A DNA stretch of 64,000 bases from CAWAYH01 sp963786195 (lineage in GTDB: Bacteria; Acidobacteriota; Vicinamibacteria; Vicinamibacterales; 2-12-FULL-66-21): positions 124,001-188,000 of the forward strand of contig CAWAYH010000002.1 in the NCBI GenBank assembly GCA_963786195.1, in the 5' to 3' direction. Position numbers and translations under genes: made by a program. Within the stretch, counting starts at the first letter, position 1; every line of letters starts with the position of its first letter. Under the pieces are notes generated by a model, which worked only from the letters and a program-made list of their open reading frames with translations, was not told the DNA's origin and ran no database searches. This document shows, piece after piece, positions 31,339 to 43,233 of this stretch.

Positions 31339-32614
31339 TCAGTGTATCGTCCGCGTTTTCTTGTCCATGTAGTCCATCAGCACGTACTGGCCGAGCGTCC
31401 GCGGGGTGGTGAAGTACGCCTTGCCGTGACAGATTTCAGCCACCTTCCGCACGAAGCTCACGAGATCGTAGTCGCGCGCGAGCATGAACGTATTGATCAG
31501 GATGCCGGCCTTGCGGCAGCCGGCCACCTCGGCGAACGTTTCCGAGACGATGAACGGGTCGAGGCCGAAGGCATTCCGGTAGATGCGGCCGTCCGGACGA
31601 GTCAGCGCGGACGGCTTGCCGTCGGTGATCATGACGATCTGCCGCATGTCCTTGCGCTGCCGCTCGAGGATGCGCCGCGCGAGCCGCAGCCCCTCGCGCG
31701 TGTTGGTGTAGTACGGACCCACGCGAACGCGAGCCAGCTGGCGTGAGCGGGATCTCCTCGGCCGAGTCGTGAAACAGGACGACGTTCAGCGCGTCTCCCG
31801 GATACTGCAGGCGGATCAGGTTGGCGAGGGCCAGGGCGACCCGCTTGGCCGGCGTGAACCGATCCTCGCCGTAGAGAATCATGCTGTGGCTGCAGTCCAG
31901 CATCAGGACCGTGGCGCAGGAACTCTGGTATTCCCCCTGCACGACCATCAGGTCCTCGTAGTCGACGTCGATGGACGGACGCTGCACGTCCTGCTGGCGC
32001 CGGACGGCGTTGAGAATCGTGCCGCTCGCGTCGATGTTCATCGTGTCGCCGAATTCGTACGGCTTCGGCGCTCCGCTGGCTTCGATGCCCGTGGCCATCT
32101 CGCGCGTGTCGTGCCGGCCGAGGCTGCTCTTGCCGATCGAGCCCAGCAGGTCCCGGAGCGCCCGGTAGCCGAGGAAGTCGAGGCTCTTGTCCGTGATCTC
32201 GAACCGGACGTTGCTGTCGCGCCCGCCCATCCCGGGCCCCTGGCCCTCACGAGCCTGCTGCTCGGCATCCGTGTCCGGCGCAGCCGTGAGGTAGCCCTGC
32301 TGCTGCAGCTTTTCGAGGATGCGGCGGATCAACTCGTCCAGCCGTTCTTCCGCGTCATCCGAGTTCTGCCAGTCCTTGCCGAGCAACTTCTCGAGCGTCT
32401 CGTCCGACAGCAACCCGCCGCGCAGAATCGCTTCGAGGATGGCGTCGTGCAGCGACTGCATCGAATGTCCCGGCGCATCGTCATCGTCGTACGGCAGCCC
32501 GTAGGGGCTTTCGAATCCGCTCGAGAGGAGCAGATCGGACAACCGCGAAAGCAGATCCTCGAGGTCCAGCCCGTCGAGGTCTTCGCCGGTGAATTTGGAG
32601 TAGCGATACTTCAT
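31339..32614 (-). CDS. VWA-domain protein partnered with a MoxR-type ATPase (one frameshift)
   Basis: About 425 residues. The N-terminal 210 residues are helical and acidic (GLDLEDLLSRLSDLLLSSGF, ERLDELIRRILEKLQQQG). The C-terminal von Willebrand A domain has a full metal-ion site: VLMLDCSHSM (DxSxS), a Thr in the NTREGLRLARRIL region and TDGKPSA. A frameshift near 31740 splits the domain. MoxR/VWA pairs act as chaperone-like or metal-insertion machines, in the way of the magnesium chelatase I and D subunits. The ATPase lies immediately upstream (gap 51 bases). The client protein is not evident. Confidence 0.87.
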
Positions 32615-32665
32615 GTGATGCCGATGCGCTGGCTCCGATCCGTGTGTTCCGTGTTGTCTGCGGGG

Positions 32666-34185
32666 CTAGTTGTAGTACTTCTTCTTTCCTCCCGGCACCG
32701 GCACATCGCGGTCGATCAGCGGCTCCGTCGGGACGCTGCGCGGAGCGCGACGGGGCGGCTCCGCTCCCTGGTACTGCCAGTCCTCGCTGCGGCTGATCTT
32801 TTTCTGCGCGTACAAGCCTTCCAGGATGAAGTCGACGGCGGCGGCCACGAGCGGCGCGGGCGCGCGTTCGCCGACGCCCGCGTGGGTCGTCAGCTCGCGG
32901 AGCCCCTGGACCTGCGGACGTCCGATCCAGCAGCTCTGAGGCGGGCAGCGTGTCATCGACGTGCAGCGAGCCGCCGAGATCGAACCACTCGGTGACCCTG
33001 CGCATGTCGGCGCCTGCCGAAGCAGCCGCTGAAGACGTTGCCGACGGCCACGCGAATGATGTCGCGCGCCACGTTGTCCGCTCCGCGCAGCTCGCCCTCG
33101 TACTCGAGCTCGAACTTGCCGGTGATCGCCGGCAGCGCCGCGTAGATGTCGGTGATGCGCGGGACGATGACGGGCTCCTGCGCGAGAAGCGCCCGACGCT
33201 CCGCGTTGGACACGACGTTCTCGAGCAGGGCAATCGGCAGGCGCTGGCTGACGCCCGAGCGCTTGTCAATCTTCTGATCCTGCCGGGCCTGAAACGCGAT
33301 CTCTTCGACGACCTCGCGCACGAACTCGGGAATGTTCAGTTCGCTCTCCTGGCGCGCGACCCAGGCTTCCTGCGCGGTGATCGCCATGGCGCTCTGCCGG
33401 GTCATCGGATAGTGGGTCCGGATCTCCGAGCCGATGCGATCCTTCAGCGGCGTGATGATCTTGCCGCGTGCCGTGTAGTCCTCGGGGTTGGCGCTGAACA
33501 CCATCATGAGGTCGAGCGGCAGCCGCACCGGGTACCCTTTGATCTGGACGTCACCCTCCTGCAGGATGTTGAACAACCCGACCTGAATCTTGCCGGCGAG
33601 GTCCGGCAGCTCGTTGATCGCGAAGATCCCGCGATTGGCGCGCGGCACCAGCCCGTAGTGCATCGTCAGCTCGTCCGAGAGCTGCAGCCCGGCGCGGGCG
33701 GCCTTGATGGGGTCGAGATCGCCAATCATGTCGGCAATCGTCACGTCCGGCGTCGCCAGCTTCTCGACGTATCGCGCCTCGCGCGGCAGCCACTCGATCG
33801 GGAGGTCGTCGCCGGCCTCGCGGACGCGCCGCCGGCACGCGACGCAGATCGGCGCGAGCGGATCGTCGTGGATCTCGCACCCCGGAACGACGGGAACCTG
33901 CTCGTCGAGGAGGTCGACCAGCGCGCGGAGGATCCGGCTCTTCGCCTGGCCGCGCAGCCCGAGCAGGATGAAGTTGTGGCGCGACAGGATCGCGTTGACG
34001 ATCTGCGGCACGACGGTCTCGTCGAATCCGATGATGCCCGGGAACAACGTCGCGCGCGTTCGCAGCCGCTCGATCAGGTTTCCGCGGACCTCGTCCTTGA
34101 CACTCCGGCGCGGTTGCCGGCCGGCGGCTACATCGGCGCGCAGCTGAGCGAGCGTGACCGGGCGAGGAGTTGAGGAGGAGAGCAT
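32666..34185 (-). CDS. MoxR/magnesium-chelatase-like AAA+ ATPase (frameshifted near 3' end)
   Basis: About 500 residues. Walker A is LLGLRGQAKSRIL and the Walker B/sensor region is RGIFAINELPDL; then QEGDVQIKGYPVRLP (the ChlI-type pore loop) and MMVFSANPEDYTARG. An unusual insertion after Walker A, VPGCEIHDDPLAPICVACRR, carries three Cys and one His that could bind zinc. After about 33030 two frame changes carry on as MRRVTEWFDLGGSLHVDDTL and VDFILEGLYAQKKISRSEDW, ending GGKKKYYN at 32666. With the VWA protein downstream this forms a two-component ATPase module, cytosolic by composition. Confidence 0.86.
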
Positions 34186-34309
34186 ATCTGCATCTTAACA
34201 ACCGCGGGGAACACGGACAACAAAGATCACCCGACCGGACCGGAACCGGACCACCGGACCACCGAGCCACGCGAACAACGAGCGCGTTTATGAGATAAGT
34301 TGTACCGCC

Positions 34310-35134
34310 TTGTCCGAGCGTCCTCAGCCGGGTCAGTCGGACCGTCCCCTCGTCTACGCGCACCGCGGCGGCGCCCTGCTCCGGCCGGAGAACACCATCG
34401 AGAGCTTCGACAACGGCATGTCGCTCGGCGCGGACGGGCTCGAGTTCGACGTCCACCTGGCGCGCGACGGCGTCGTCGTCGTCCATCACGACGATACGCT
34501 GGAGCGGACGACCGACGCCAGGGGTCCGCTGGCGGCCTACTCCGCCGATGAACTCGCCCGGGTGGACGCCGGCTACTGGTTCACGCCCGACCCGACGGCC
34601 GGCGTCCCTCCATATCCCTTTCGCGCGAAGGGCCTCGGTGTGCCCCGGCTCAGCACGGTGCTGGGCCGCTACAGGGACGCCCGGCTGATCATCGAGCTCA
34701 AGGCGAACGATCCGGAGCTGGCGCGCCGGACGATCGACGAGGTTCGCGCGGCGGGTGCGATCGATCGGGTGGCGCTGGGCTCGTTCTACTGGCGGGTCCT
34801 GCATGCGGCGCGGACCTACGAGCCGCGGCTGCCGACCGGCGCGGCGCGCGAAGAGACGCGCTGGGCCCTGTATCGATCGCGAATCCACTGGCCGCTCGGC
34901 CGCACGTCGTATCGCGAGTTCCAGGTGCCCGAGCGCGTCGGGACCACGACGGTCGTGTCGCGACGGTTCATTGCCCACGCGCATCGGTCCGGGCTGCCCG
35001 TCAAGGTGTGGACGGTCAACGACGCCCGCGAGATGCAGCGCCTGCTGGACTGGGGCGCCGACAGCCTGATCAGCGACCGGCCTGACGTTGCCGTGGCGGT
35101 GGTGCGGGAGTGGGCGAGCCGGCCGCGGACGTGA
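34310..35134 (+). CDS. Glycerophosphodiester phosphodiesterase family protein
   Basis: 274 residues, intact, from TTG 34310; no ATG lies before the family's first strand. Catalytic marks are AHRGG (His18, Arg19), RPENTIESF with the metal Glu, GLEFDVHLARDG, and the second His in VVVHHDDTLERTTD. The C-terminal strand LPVKVWTVNDAREMQRLL and DSLISDRPD complete the barrel. The enzyme hydrolyses glycerophosphodiesters to glycerol-3-phosphate and an alcohol. No signal peptide, so probably cytosolic. Its 3' end overlaps the convergent peptidase gene by 65 bases. The 124-base gap upstream (34186-34309) is low-complexity CCGGACC repeats. Confidence 0.9.
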   Translation: MSERPQPGQSDRPLVYAHRGGALLRPENTIESFDNGMSLGADGLEFDVHLARDGVVVVHHDDTLERTTDARGPLAAYSADELARVDAGYWFTPDPTAGVPPYPFRAKGLGVPRLSTVLGRYRDARLIIELKANDPELARRTIDEVRAAGAIDRVALGSFYWRVLHAARTYEPRLPTGAAREETRWALYRSRIHWPLGRTSYREFQVPERVGTTTVVSRRFIAHAHRSGLPVKVWTVNDAREMQRLLDWGADSLISDRPDVAVAVVREWASRPRT

Positions 35135-36883
35135 ACTGCGGCTCGATGTCCACCGGAACGCCCGTCAGCCTGTCGAGGATCTTCTGCACCGGCGGCCGCA
35201 CGACGCCGAGCGTGTCGATCATCGCTTTCGCCTTCGCGTAGCTGCCTTCGGCCTGAAGCGTCATGATCTCGCGCGTCAGGGCGGTCACGGCGTCCGCGAT
35301 CTTCGCATCGTCCACCGAGCACGTGCCGTCGGGCGCCATGCGGAACGCCCCGCTGTCGAGGAGGTAGTTCAGCTGAATCGCGATGCCGCGGCCGTGCGCC
35401 TCGTTGACGCCGAACCGGATCGAGCGGAACGCTGACGCGAGAAACGTCGTGTACATCGTCCTCGCGATCTCGCGGTCGATCTTTCGCGCGTCGGCCAGCT
35501 GCCTCAACGCCCACAGCCCCGAGACATCCGCCTTCGCCTCTTCGATCGTGCTGTAGGTCTCCTTGAGCTCCTGCCGCACCGTCGTCTGACGGCCGCCGAC
35601 CGTGATGTTGTGCGGCCCGAGCCCGTGCATCAGCTCGTGCATGAGGATGTGCGTGAAGAACGCGTCGAACGAGACTTCCTTCTGGCGCGCGGCGGGGAGC
35701 GCCACCCTGGCAATCGGCTGGAGCACCATGCGGAACTTGGCGTCCTGCACGTTCTTCAGCATGACGCGCTTGGTTCCCTTTTCCTTCACGACCCGTTCGT
35801 CGTTCGGCAGGTTGTACGCCGCCGTCTGCACGCCGCGGTTGCCGTCCCCCGCGCTGAAGACGACGTTGACGACGCGGATCGGGGCCATGGCGCCGAGCTT
35901 CGCGGTGCGGTACTTCGGATCGATCGGGAGCGCGTCCTCGAGCCCCTGCAGCTCGGCGCTGAATGCCTGAAGCGTCTTCGACTGCGCGTCATCCCGCAGC
36001 GTGATGAAGGCCTCGAACGCCGCCTTGAAGTTGAACCACTCGTCCTCGTACACCTCGTAGGGCCCGATCGTCGGCTCGATCGACGCGTCCAGCTCCATCC
36101 ACGCGACGTCGCTGGCGTAGTAGTCGTTCGAGATGAAGGCGTCCGCCCGGCTCGTCAGGAATCGCTTCAGCGTGGGCGCGGACGTCAACTGCGCCGCCTC
36201 GCGGAGCAGCGCCGCCGCCCGCGTCAGCTCGCCCTGATACTCGACCGAATACGGGACGGCCATGAGCCGACCGTCCGGGCCGCGGCGGATCGTCGTGAAG
36301 AAACCTGTGGCCGCTGCCTTGGCCTCGCCCTGCAGCGAATCAATCCACTTCTGGATCTCCTCTTTGCTCGCGCCGGCGGGATAGAAGTTCGCAGATTCGG
36401 GTTTTGCCGGAGCACCGGGAATGAAGACACGGTTGTGATCCAGGCGCGACCACGGACCTTTGTTGATCAGGAAGTAGTGGAGTCGGGCTTCCGCGGCCGA
36501 TCGATCAGCGGCGGTCCCGCTGGTCCCGGTGCGGCCGGTTGCGCCGGGCCGGTCGTCGTCCGGCTCGAGCCGGACGCCACGTCGTGCGCGAGTTGCTGCA
36601 GCATGGCGTCGTTGCCGGCCCAGACCTGCCGCAGGAAGAGGCCGTCCATGAGCCGTGCCGCGTCGATGAGCTTCCCGAGCGCCTGTCGCTCGTTCGCCGG
36701 CAGGGTGCTCACATCGGCTCGAATCTCGGCCGGCGCAAAGCGAGCGGTCATCGTGCGCAATTCGGTCACAGATGGGACGGACGAGGATTCCTGCACGAAA
36801 GCGTCTCCGGTGACGGCCGCGAGCGCCGCGGCCCCAATCAATGCGCCTGCGATGACAGCAAAGTAACGGTGTCGTCGTTGCAT
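35070..36883 (-). CDS. M49 (dipeptidyl-peptidase III-like) zinc metallopeptidase (one frameshift)
   Basis: About 600 residues with a signal peptide (YFAVIAGALIGAAALAAVTG). The zinc site is HILMHELMHGLGPHN, an HExxH motif, with the third ligand in TIEEAKADVSGLWALR, matching the HELxxH/EECRAE layout of family M49. DPP III removes N-terminal dipeptides; bacterial secreted relatives have unclear substrates. A frameshift near 36470 separates the N-terminal 135 residues; the link reads FLINKGPWSRLDHNRVF in the next frame. The C-terminal Pro-rich tail runs 65 bases into the convergent phosphodiesterase gene, which may reflect another small error. Confidence 0.8.
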
Positions 36884-37006
36884 GGTTTTTTACAGCGGGG
36901 CCGAACGGTAGCGTCCTCCGGCGCCGCGGGACTAGAATAGAAGATTGTAACCACGAAGAACGGGGAGTTCGTCGGACAACTTCGCAGCCAAGACGAGATC
37001 AGATCC

Positions 37007-39692
37007 ATGAGGAACATTGCCCCGCGGGACGCCTCCGAGCTCGAGGCGATCGAACAGCGTGAGTGGCTCGAGTCGCTCGATTACGTCATCCAGCAGGGGG
37101 ATCGCGGCCGCGTCCAGCGGCTGCTGGCCACGCTGCGCCACCGCGCGCGGATGTCGGGCGTGTCCCTGCCGTTCACCGCGGTCACGGCGTACGTCAACAC
37201 CATCAGGGCCGAAGATGAGACGCCGCATCCCTGGCAGCCAGGAGATCGAGCGCCGCATCAAGAGCCTCATCCGCTGGAACGCGATGGCGATGGTCGTCCG
37301 CGCCAACCGGCTGTCGGAAGGCATCGGCGGCCACATTTCCACGTACGCGTCGGCGGCGACGTTGTACGAGGTCGGCTTCAACCACTTCTTCCGCGGCAAG
37401 GGCAAGGACGGCGACGGCGACCTCATCTACTTCCAGGGCCACGCGTCGCCCGGCATCTACGCGCGCGCGTTCCTCGGAGGGTCGGATTTCGGTCGAGAAG
37501 CTGCACAACTTCCGGCAGGAGCTCGAAGCGGGCGGCGGGCTGTCGTCGTATCCGCATCCCTGGCTGATGCCCGACTTCTGGGAGTTCCCGACGGTCTCGA
37601 TGGGCCTCGGCCCGATCATGGCGATCTACCAGGCGCGCTTCAACCGCTACCTCGAGGATCGCGGCCTGCGGAAGCCGTCGAACGCACGCGTCTGGGCGTT
37701 CCTCGGCGACGGCGAGACCGACGAGCCCGAAGCGCTCGGCGCCATCAGCCTCGCCGCGCGCGAGAAGCTCGACAACCTGATCTTCGTCATCAACTGCAAC
37801 CTGCAGCGGCTCGACGGCCCGGTCCGCGGCAACGGCCAGATCGTCCAGGAGCTCGAGGCCATCTTCCGCGGCGCCGGCTGGAACGTCATCAAGGTGCTGT
37901 GGGGCTGCGACTGGGATCCGCTGCTCGCCACGGATCACGACGGCCTGCTCGCCAAGCGGATGGGCGAGGTCGTCGACGGCCAGTATCAGAAGTACGCCGT
38001 CGAGTCCGGCGCGTACCTGCGCGAGCACTTCTTCGGCACCGACCCGCGGCTGCTCGACATGGTGAAGCACCTGTCCGACGAACAGCTGAAGAAGATGCGC
38101 CTCGGCGGCCACGATCCGGTGAAGGTGTACAACGCCTACAAGGCCGCGGTCGAGCACAAGGGACAGCCGACAGTCATCCTGGCGCGGACGATCAAAGGCT
38201 ACGGCCTCGGCGAGGCGGGTGAGGGCAAGAACATCACCCATCAGCAGAAGAAGATGAACGAAGACGGATCTGCGCTCGTTCCGCACGCGCTTCGGCATCC
38301 CGATCTCGGACGACGATATTGCGGACGCGCCGTTCTATCGTCCGCCGGACGACAGCACGGAGCTGCAGTATCTGCGCGAGAACGCCGCAAGGCCCTCGGC
38401 GGGTTCGTGCCGACGCGGATCCGTTCGCGTCGAGCCGCTGAACGCGCCGATCGATCCGCTCTTCGAGGAGTTCTACCAGGGCACCGAAGGCCGCAAGGCC
38501 TCGACGACGATGGTGTTCGTGCGGATGCTGTCGAAGCTGCTGCGCGACAAGGAAATCGGCGATCTGATCGTGCCGATCGTCCCCGACGAGGCGCGCACGT
38601 TCGGCATGGAGTCGCTGTTCCGCGCAGGTCGGCATCTACTCGCACGTCGGCCAGAAGTACGAGCCGGTCGACATGGACACGCTCCTCTACTACAAGGAAG
38701 CGCAGGACGGGCAGATCCTCGAGGAGGGCATCACCGAGGCGGGCTCGATGTCGTCGTTCATCGCGGCGGGCACGGCCTACGCCACGCACGGCATCAACAC
38801 GATCCCGTTCTTCATCTTCTATTCGATGTTCGGCTTCCAGCGGGTCGCCGATCTGATCTGGGCGGGCGCCGATTCGCGGGCGCGTGGATTCCTCCTCGGC
38901 GCGACCGCCGGCCGGACGACGCTCGCCGGCGAGGGTCTGCAGCATCAGGACGGTCAGAGCCACGTCTATTCGCTCTCGGTGCCCAACTGCGTCTCGTACG
39001 ATCCGGCGTACGCGTACGAGCTGGCGGTCATCATCCAGGACGGCATCCGTCGGATGTACAAGAATCAGGAGAGCATCTTCTACTACCTGACCGTGATGAA
39101 CGAGCAGTACGAGATGCCGCACGATGCCCGAAGGCTCACGCGAGGGCATCCTGAAGGGGCTGTATCGGTTCAAGCCGCGCGGCCAACGGTGACGCCAGGC
39201 TGAAGGCGCAGCTGCTCGGCAGCGGCGCGATTCTCAACGAGGTCATCGCCGCGCAGAAGCTGCTCGAAAAGTACGACGTGGCCGCCGATGTCTGGAGCGT
39301 GACGAGCTACCAGGAGCTGTATCGCGACGCCCACGCGGCCGATCGCTGGAACATGCTGCACCCGCTCGAGAACGCCTCGTGTGCCGTTCGTGACGGCGAG
39401 TCTCAAGGACACCTCCGGCGTCATCGTCGCGGCCTGCGACTATCTGAAGGTGCTGCCGGGTTCGCTCGATCGGTGGATGCCGCGCCGCGTGCGCTCGCTC
39501 GGCACCGACGGGTTCGGCCGCAGCGAAGATCGCGCGGACCTGCGTCAGTTCTTCGAGGTGGATGCCCGGTTCGTCGCGGTCGCCACCCTCGCAGAGCTGG
39601 CCCAGGAAGGACAGATCGATCGCAAGGTCGTGGTGCAGGCGATCAAGGATCTCGATATCGATCCCGAGAAACCGAATCCGGCGAAGAGCTGA
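37007..39692 (+). CDS. aceE: Pyruvate dehydrogenase E1 component, homodimeric type (frameshifted)
   Basis: Joined frames give a full-length E1 of about 890 residues: thiamine-diphosphate-dependent decarboxylation of pyruvate and transfer of the acetyl group to the lipoyl arm of E2. Conserved blocks are ERRIKSLIRWNAMAMVVRAN, GGHISTYASAATLYEVGFNH, WAFLGDGETDEPEALGAI (thiamine-phosphate/Mg motif), LDNLIFVINCNLQRLDGPVR, EGITEAGSMSSFIAAGTAYA and LGTDGFGRSEDRADLRQFFE. Six or more single-base errors break it (near 37230, 37490, 38275, 38420, 38625, 39130, 39390). Start ATG 37007. aceF follows after 20 bases, then lpd, one operon. The single-chain E1 is the type typical of proteobacteria. Confidence 0.93.
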
Positions 39693-39712
39693 AGCCCCGA
39701 CATCATTCACCC

Positions 39713-41063
39713 ATGCCCACAGATTTCACGCTCCCTGAACTCGGTGAGAACATCACTGGCGGCGACGTCGTCCGCGTGCTCGTGGCGCCGGGCGACACCA
39801 TCAGCAACGAGCAGCCGGTCCTCGAGCTCGAAACGGACAAAGCCACGATCGAAGTGCCGTCGACGGTCAGCGGCAAGGTGACGGCCGTCAACATCAAGCA
39901 GGGCGATCGCGTGAAAGTCGGCCAGGTCGTGCTGACCGTGGACACGGCGGGCGCGAGTGCGTCGGCTGAGGAAAAGGCCCCGCCGAAGGCGCGAGGCCAA
40001 GGGCGAAGACGCGCCGGCACAAGAGGAACCACCGGCAAAGAAGGAAGAAGAGCCGGCGCCGGCCGAGACCGCGCCGAAACCCAGGCGCGGCGAAGTGGTG
40101 GAGATCAGCCGCGCCGCTCGAAGCGCGCCCGCGCCGCAGCCGATGCCCCAGGTCGAGCAGCAGCCGGCAGGGCCCGCGGCAGCCGCAGCGCCGTCGGTCC
40201 GGCGTCTCGCGCGTGAACTGGGCGTGGACATCCGCCGCGTGACGGGCACGGGACCCAACGGACGCATCAGCCCGGACGACGTGCATACGTTCGTGCGCGG
40301 CGCGCTGGCTGGTGGCGCGACGCGTGGCTCCAGACGTGGCCGATGCCGGACTTCAGCCGCTGGGGCGAGGTCGAGCGGAAGCCGATGAGCAACATCCGCC
40401 GGAAGACGGCGGAGCATCTGTCGCACGCCTGGAACGTCATCCCGCACGTGACGCAGCACGACAAGGCCGACATCACCGAGCTCGAGGCGCTCCGCAAGCA
40501 GTACGGGCCCCAGGCCGAGAAGGCGGGCGGCAAGCTGACGATGACCGCGATCGCGCTCAAGATCGCCGAAGGCGCGCTCCGGCGGTTCCCGCAGTTCAAC
40601 TCGTCCATCGACGTCGCGCGCAACGAGATCGATCTTCAAGAAGTCGATCCACGTCGGCGTCGCCGTCGACACCGAACGCGGCCTGCTCGTGCCGGTCATC
40701 CGCGACGTCGATCGCAAGGGGCATCACGGCGCTGTCGGTCGAGCTGACGAAGGCGTCCGACAAGGCGCGCGCCGGCAAGCTGACGCCGGACGAGATGCAG
40801 GGCGGCGGCTTCACGATCACGAACCTCGGCGGCATCGGCGGCACGTCGTTCACGCCCGATCGTCAACTGGCCGGAAGTGGCGATCCTCGGGATTTCACGC
40901 GGCGCGCAGGAGCCGCGGTGGAACGGCCAGCAGTTCGAGCCGCGGCTGATGCTGCCGCTGTCGCTCTCCTACGATCACCGCGTGATCGACGGCGCCGACG
41001 CCGCGCGATTCCTGCGGTGGGTGGCCGAGGCGTTCGAAGCAGCCGTTCGTCATGGCGCTCTGA
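39713..41063 (+). CDS. aceF: Dihydrolipoamide acetyltransferase, PDH E2 component (frameshifted)
   Basis: One N-terminal lipoyl domain (TLPELGENITGG; lipoyl-Lys in ELETDKATIEVPS), an Ala/Pro/Lys/Glu linker, a peripheral-subunit-binding domain (PSVRRLARELGVDIRRVTGTG) and the acetyltransferase core (AEHLSHAWNVIPHVTQHDKAD, GGGFTITNLGGIGGTSFTP). The catalytic His-Asp motif is LSYDHRVIDGADAARFL. Frame changes near 39990, 40310, 40635, 40720, 40870 and 41035 are needed. With the last one corrected the protein ends QPFVMAL at 41063, three bases before lpd. A single lipoyl domain makes this a small E2 of about 445 residues. The modifying enzyme LipA is encoded 2 kb away. Confidence 0.92.
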
Positions 41064-41066
41064 AGC

Positions 41067-42500
41067 ATGGCCCGTCGGACACGCAACTCGTCGTCATCGG
41101 CGGCGGCCCCGGCGGCTACGCGGCGGCGTTCTACGCGCGCGGACCGCGGCATGCGGTCGCGCTCGTCGACCCCGCTCCGAACCCCGGCGGCGTGTGTCTC
41201 TATCGCGGCTGCATCCCGTCCAAGGCACTCCTCCACATCGCCGACGTCATCACGGAGGCGGAGCACGCCGTCGCCTGGGGCGTCACGTTCGGCGCGCCGA
41301 CGCATCGACCTCGACAAGGTCCGCGCCTTCAAGGACAAGGTGGTCGCGCAGCTGACGGGCGGCGTCGGGCAGGTCGCCCGCATGCGCAAGATCGACTACA
41401 TCCAGGGCACTGCCGCGTTTCGCGACGCGCGGACGCTCGAGATCACGCCGAGCGATGGCAAGGCCGCCCGGACGCTCTCGTTCGAGCACGCGATCATCGC
41501 GACGGGATCCAGGCCCGCGACGGTACCGGGCTGTCGATCGACAGCCCGCGCGTCATGGACTCGACCGCCGCGCTCGATCTGCCCGAGCTGCCGAAGTCGC
41601 TGCTCGTCGTCGGCGGCGGCTACATCGGCCTCGAGCTCGGCACCGTCTACGCCGCGCTCGGATCGAAGGTCACGGTCGTCGAGATGACGGACGGATTGCT
41701 GCCCGGCGCCGACCGCGATCTGGTGAACATCCTCGCCCGGCGCGTCGAGTCGATGTGCGAGGCCGTTCTGCTGAACACGAAGGTCGTCGGCGATCAAGGA
41801 GGCCAAGGGTGGCGTCAGCGTGACGCTCGAGGGTCAGCTGCCCGAAGGAGCTCCGCGCGAGCGCACGTTCGATCGCGTTCTGGTTTCGGTCGGCCGGCGG
41901 CCGAATTCGGCGGTGCCGGGGCTCGACAAGACCCGCGTCAAGGTTTCGCAGCGAGGCTTCATCGAAGTGGACGAGGCCCGACGGACGGCGGAGCCGCACC
42001 CTGTTCGCCATCGGCGACGTCGTCGGCGAGCCGATGCTGGCGCACAAGGCGTCGCACGAGGCGCGCGTCGCGGTCGACGCGATCCTGGGCGAGCGTGTGG
42101 CCTTCGAGCCGCTCGCCATCCCCGCGGTCGTGTTCACGGACCCGGAGGTCGCCTGGTGCGGCCTGACCGAGACACGATGCCGCGAAGCAGACGCGCGAGG
42201 TCACGGTGGCCCGGTTCCCCTGGGGCGCGGCCGGCGCGGGCGGTGACGCTCGATCGCACCGACGGCATGACCAAGCTCGTCCTCGATCCGAAGACCGAAC
42301 GCATCCTCGGCGTCGGTATCGTGGGCGCCGGCGCGGGCGAGCTGATCTCAGAAGGCGTGCTGGCCGTCGAGATGGGCGCCAACGCGACCGACATGAAGAT
42401 GACCATCCACCCGCATCCGACGCTGTCCGAGACGTTGATGGAAGCGGCGGAAGTGTTCTTCGGTCAATCCACGCACGTCTTCAAACCGCGGCGGAAGTAG
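41067..42500 (+). CDS. lpd: Dihydrolipoyl dehydrogenase, E3 component (frameshifted)
   Basis: FAD enzyme that reoxidises dihydrolipoamide with NAD. Marks are VVIGGGPGGYAAAFYA (FAD), the redox disulfide in GGVCLYRGCIPSKALLH, the NAD motif LLVVGGGYIGLELGTVYAAL, LFAIGDVVGEPMLAHKASHE and the C-terminal catalytic His-Glu in HPHPTLSETLMEAA. The loop between the cysteines is LYRG rather than the more usual LNVG. At least six frame changes are needed (near 41085, 41305, 41530, 41795, 41995, 42170, 42235). ATG 41067 directly follows the E2 stop. Its end overlaps the convergent uracil-DNA glycosylase by 20 bases. Confidence 0.92.
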
Positions 42501-43233
42501 TCCCCAGGATCTCCCTCGCCCGCAGGAATACGGATTCCAGCATCGGTGGCGTCAACTTCCCGGTGTTCGTGTTCTGCCTGCTCGGGTGGTAGGAGGCAAT
42601 AACCGCAATCCCGGCATCGGTGTGATGCTCCACCCCGTGACCGAACTCGGGCTTCGGCCGCACGGCGATGTCGCGCGACGCGAGCAGCCGCCAGGCGGCG
42701 TCGAACCCGATGCGGCCAAGCGCGACGATCACGCTCACGCGCGGCAGTGCCGCGGCTTCGGCGACCAGAAACGGATGGCAGGCCGCGATCTCCGCTGGCG
42801 TCGGCTTGTTGTCGGGCGGCGCACACCGGACGGCCGCCGAGATGAAAGCGTCCTCGAGCTGCAGGCCGTCGTCGGGATGACGCGCCGTCGGGATGTTCGC
42901 GAAGCCCGCGGCGTGCATGGCCCGCATCAGGAAATCACCAGAGCCGCCGGGTCCGTCGCCGGTGAAGACGCGGCCGGTCCTGTTGGCGCCATGCGCGGCG
43001 GGCGCCAGCCCGATCACGAGCAATCGCGCGCGCGGATCCCCGAAGCCGGGCACCGGCCGGCCCCAGTACGTCTCGTTCCTGTGGGCGGCTTTCTTCTCGA
43101 TCGCAATGCGGCGGCAGTACGTCCGCAGCCGCTCACAGCGGTTGCAGGCGATGATTTGTTGGTGAACGACGGTGAGAGCCGCCGGCGCCTTGCGCGAATT
43201 CGGATTCGCGGACTTACGGGTTGACCCGTTCAC
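42481..43233 (-). CDS. Family 5 uracil-DNA glycosylase (UDGb)
   Basis: 250 residues, intact, GTG start at 43233. It removes uracil, and in this family also other deaminated bases, from DNA. The active-site motif VIGLAPAAHGANRTGRVFTGD lacks the Asp/Asn nucleophile of other families, which is the hallmark of UDGb. The second motif is SYHPSRQNTNTGKLTPPM. Cysteines in ACNRCERLRTYC plus later ones (VRCAPP, AACHPF) fit the 4Fe-4S cluster. The start overlaps the lipA 3' end by 20 bases, so translation may be coupled. Confidence 0.92.
   Translation of the reverse strand: MNGSTRKSANPNSRKAPAALTVVHQQIIACNRCERLRTYCRRIAIEKKAAHRNETYWGRPVPGFGDPRARLLVIGLAPAAHGANRTGRVFTGDGPGGSGDFLMRAMHAAGFANIPTARHPDDGLQLEDAFISAAVRCAPPDNKPTPAEIAACHPFLVAEAAALPRVSVIVALGRIGFDAAWRLLASRDIAVRPKPEFGHGVEHHTDAGIAVIASYHPSRQNTNTGKLTPPMLESVFLRAREILGTTSAAV

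Noticed and set aside
37007..42500. Programmed ribosomal frameshifting in aceE-aceF-lpd
   Set aside because: Shifts are too many, occur at unrelated sequences without slippery heptamers, and often look like simple base insertions.
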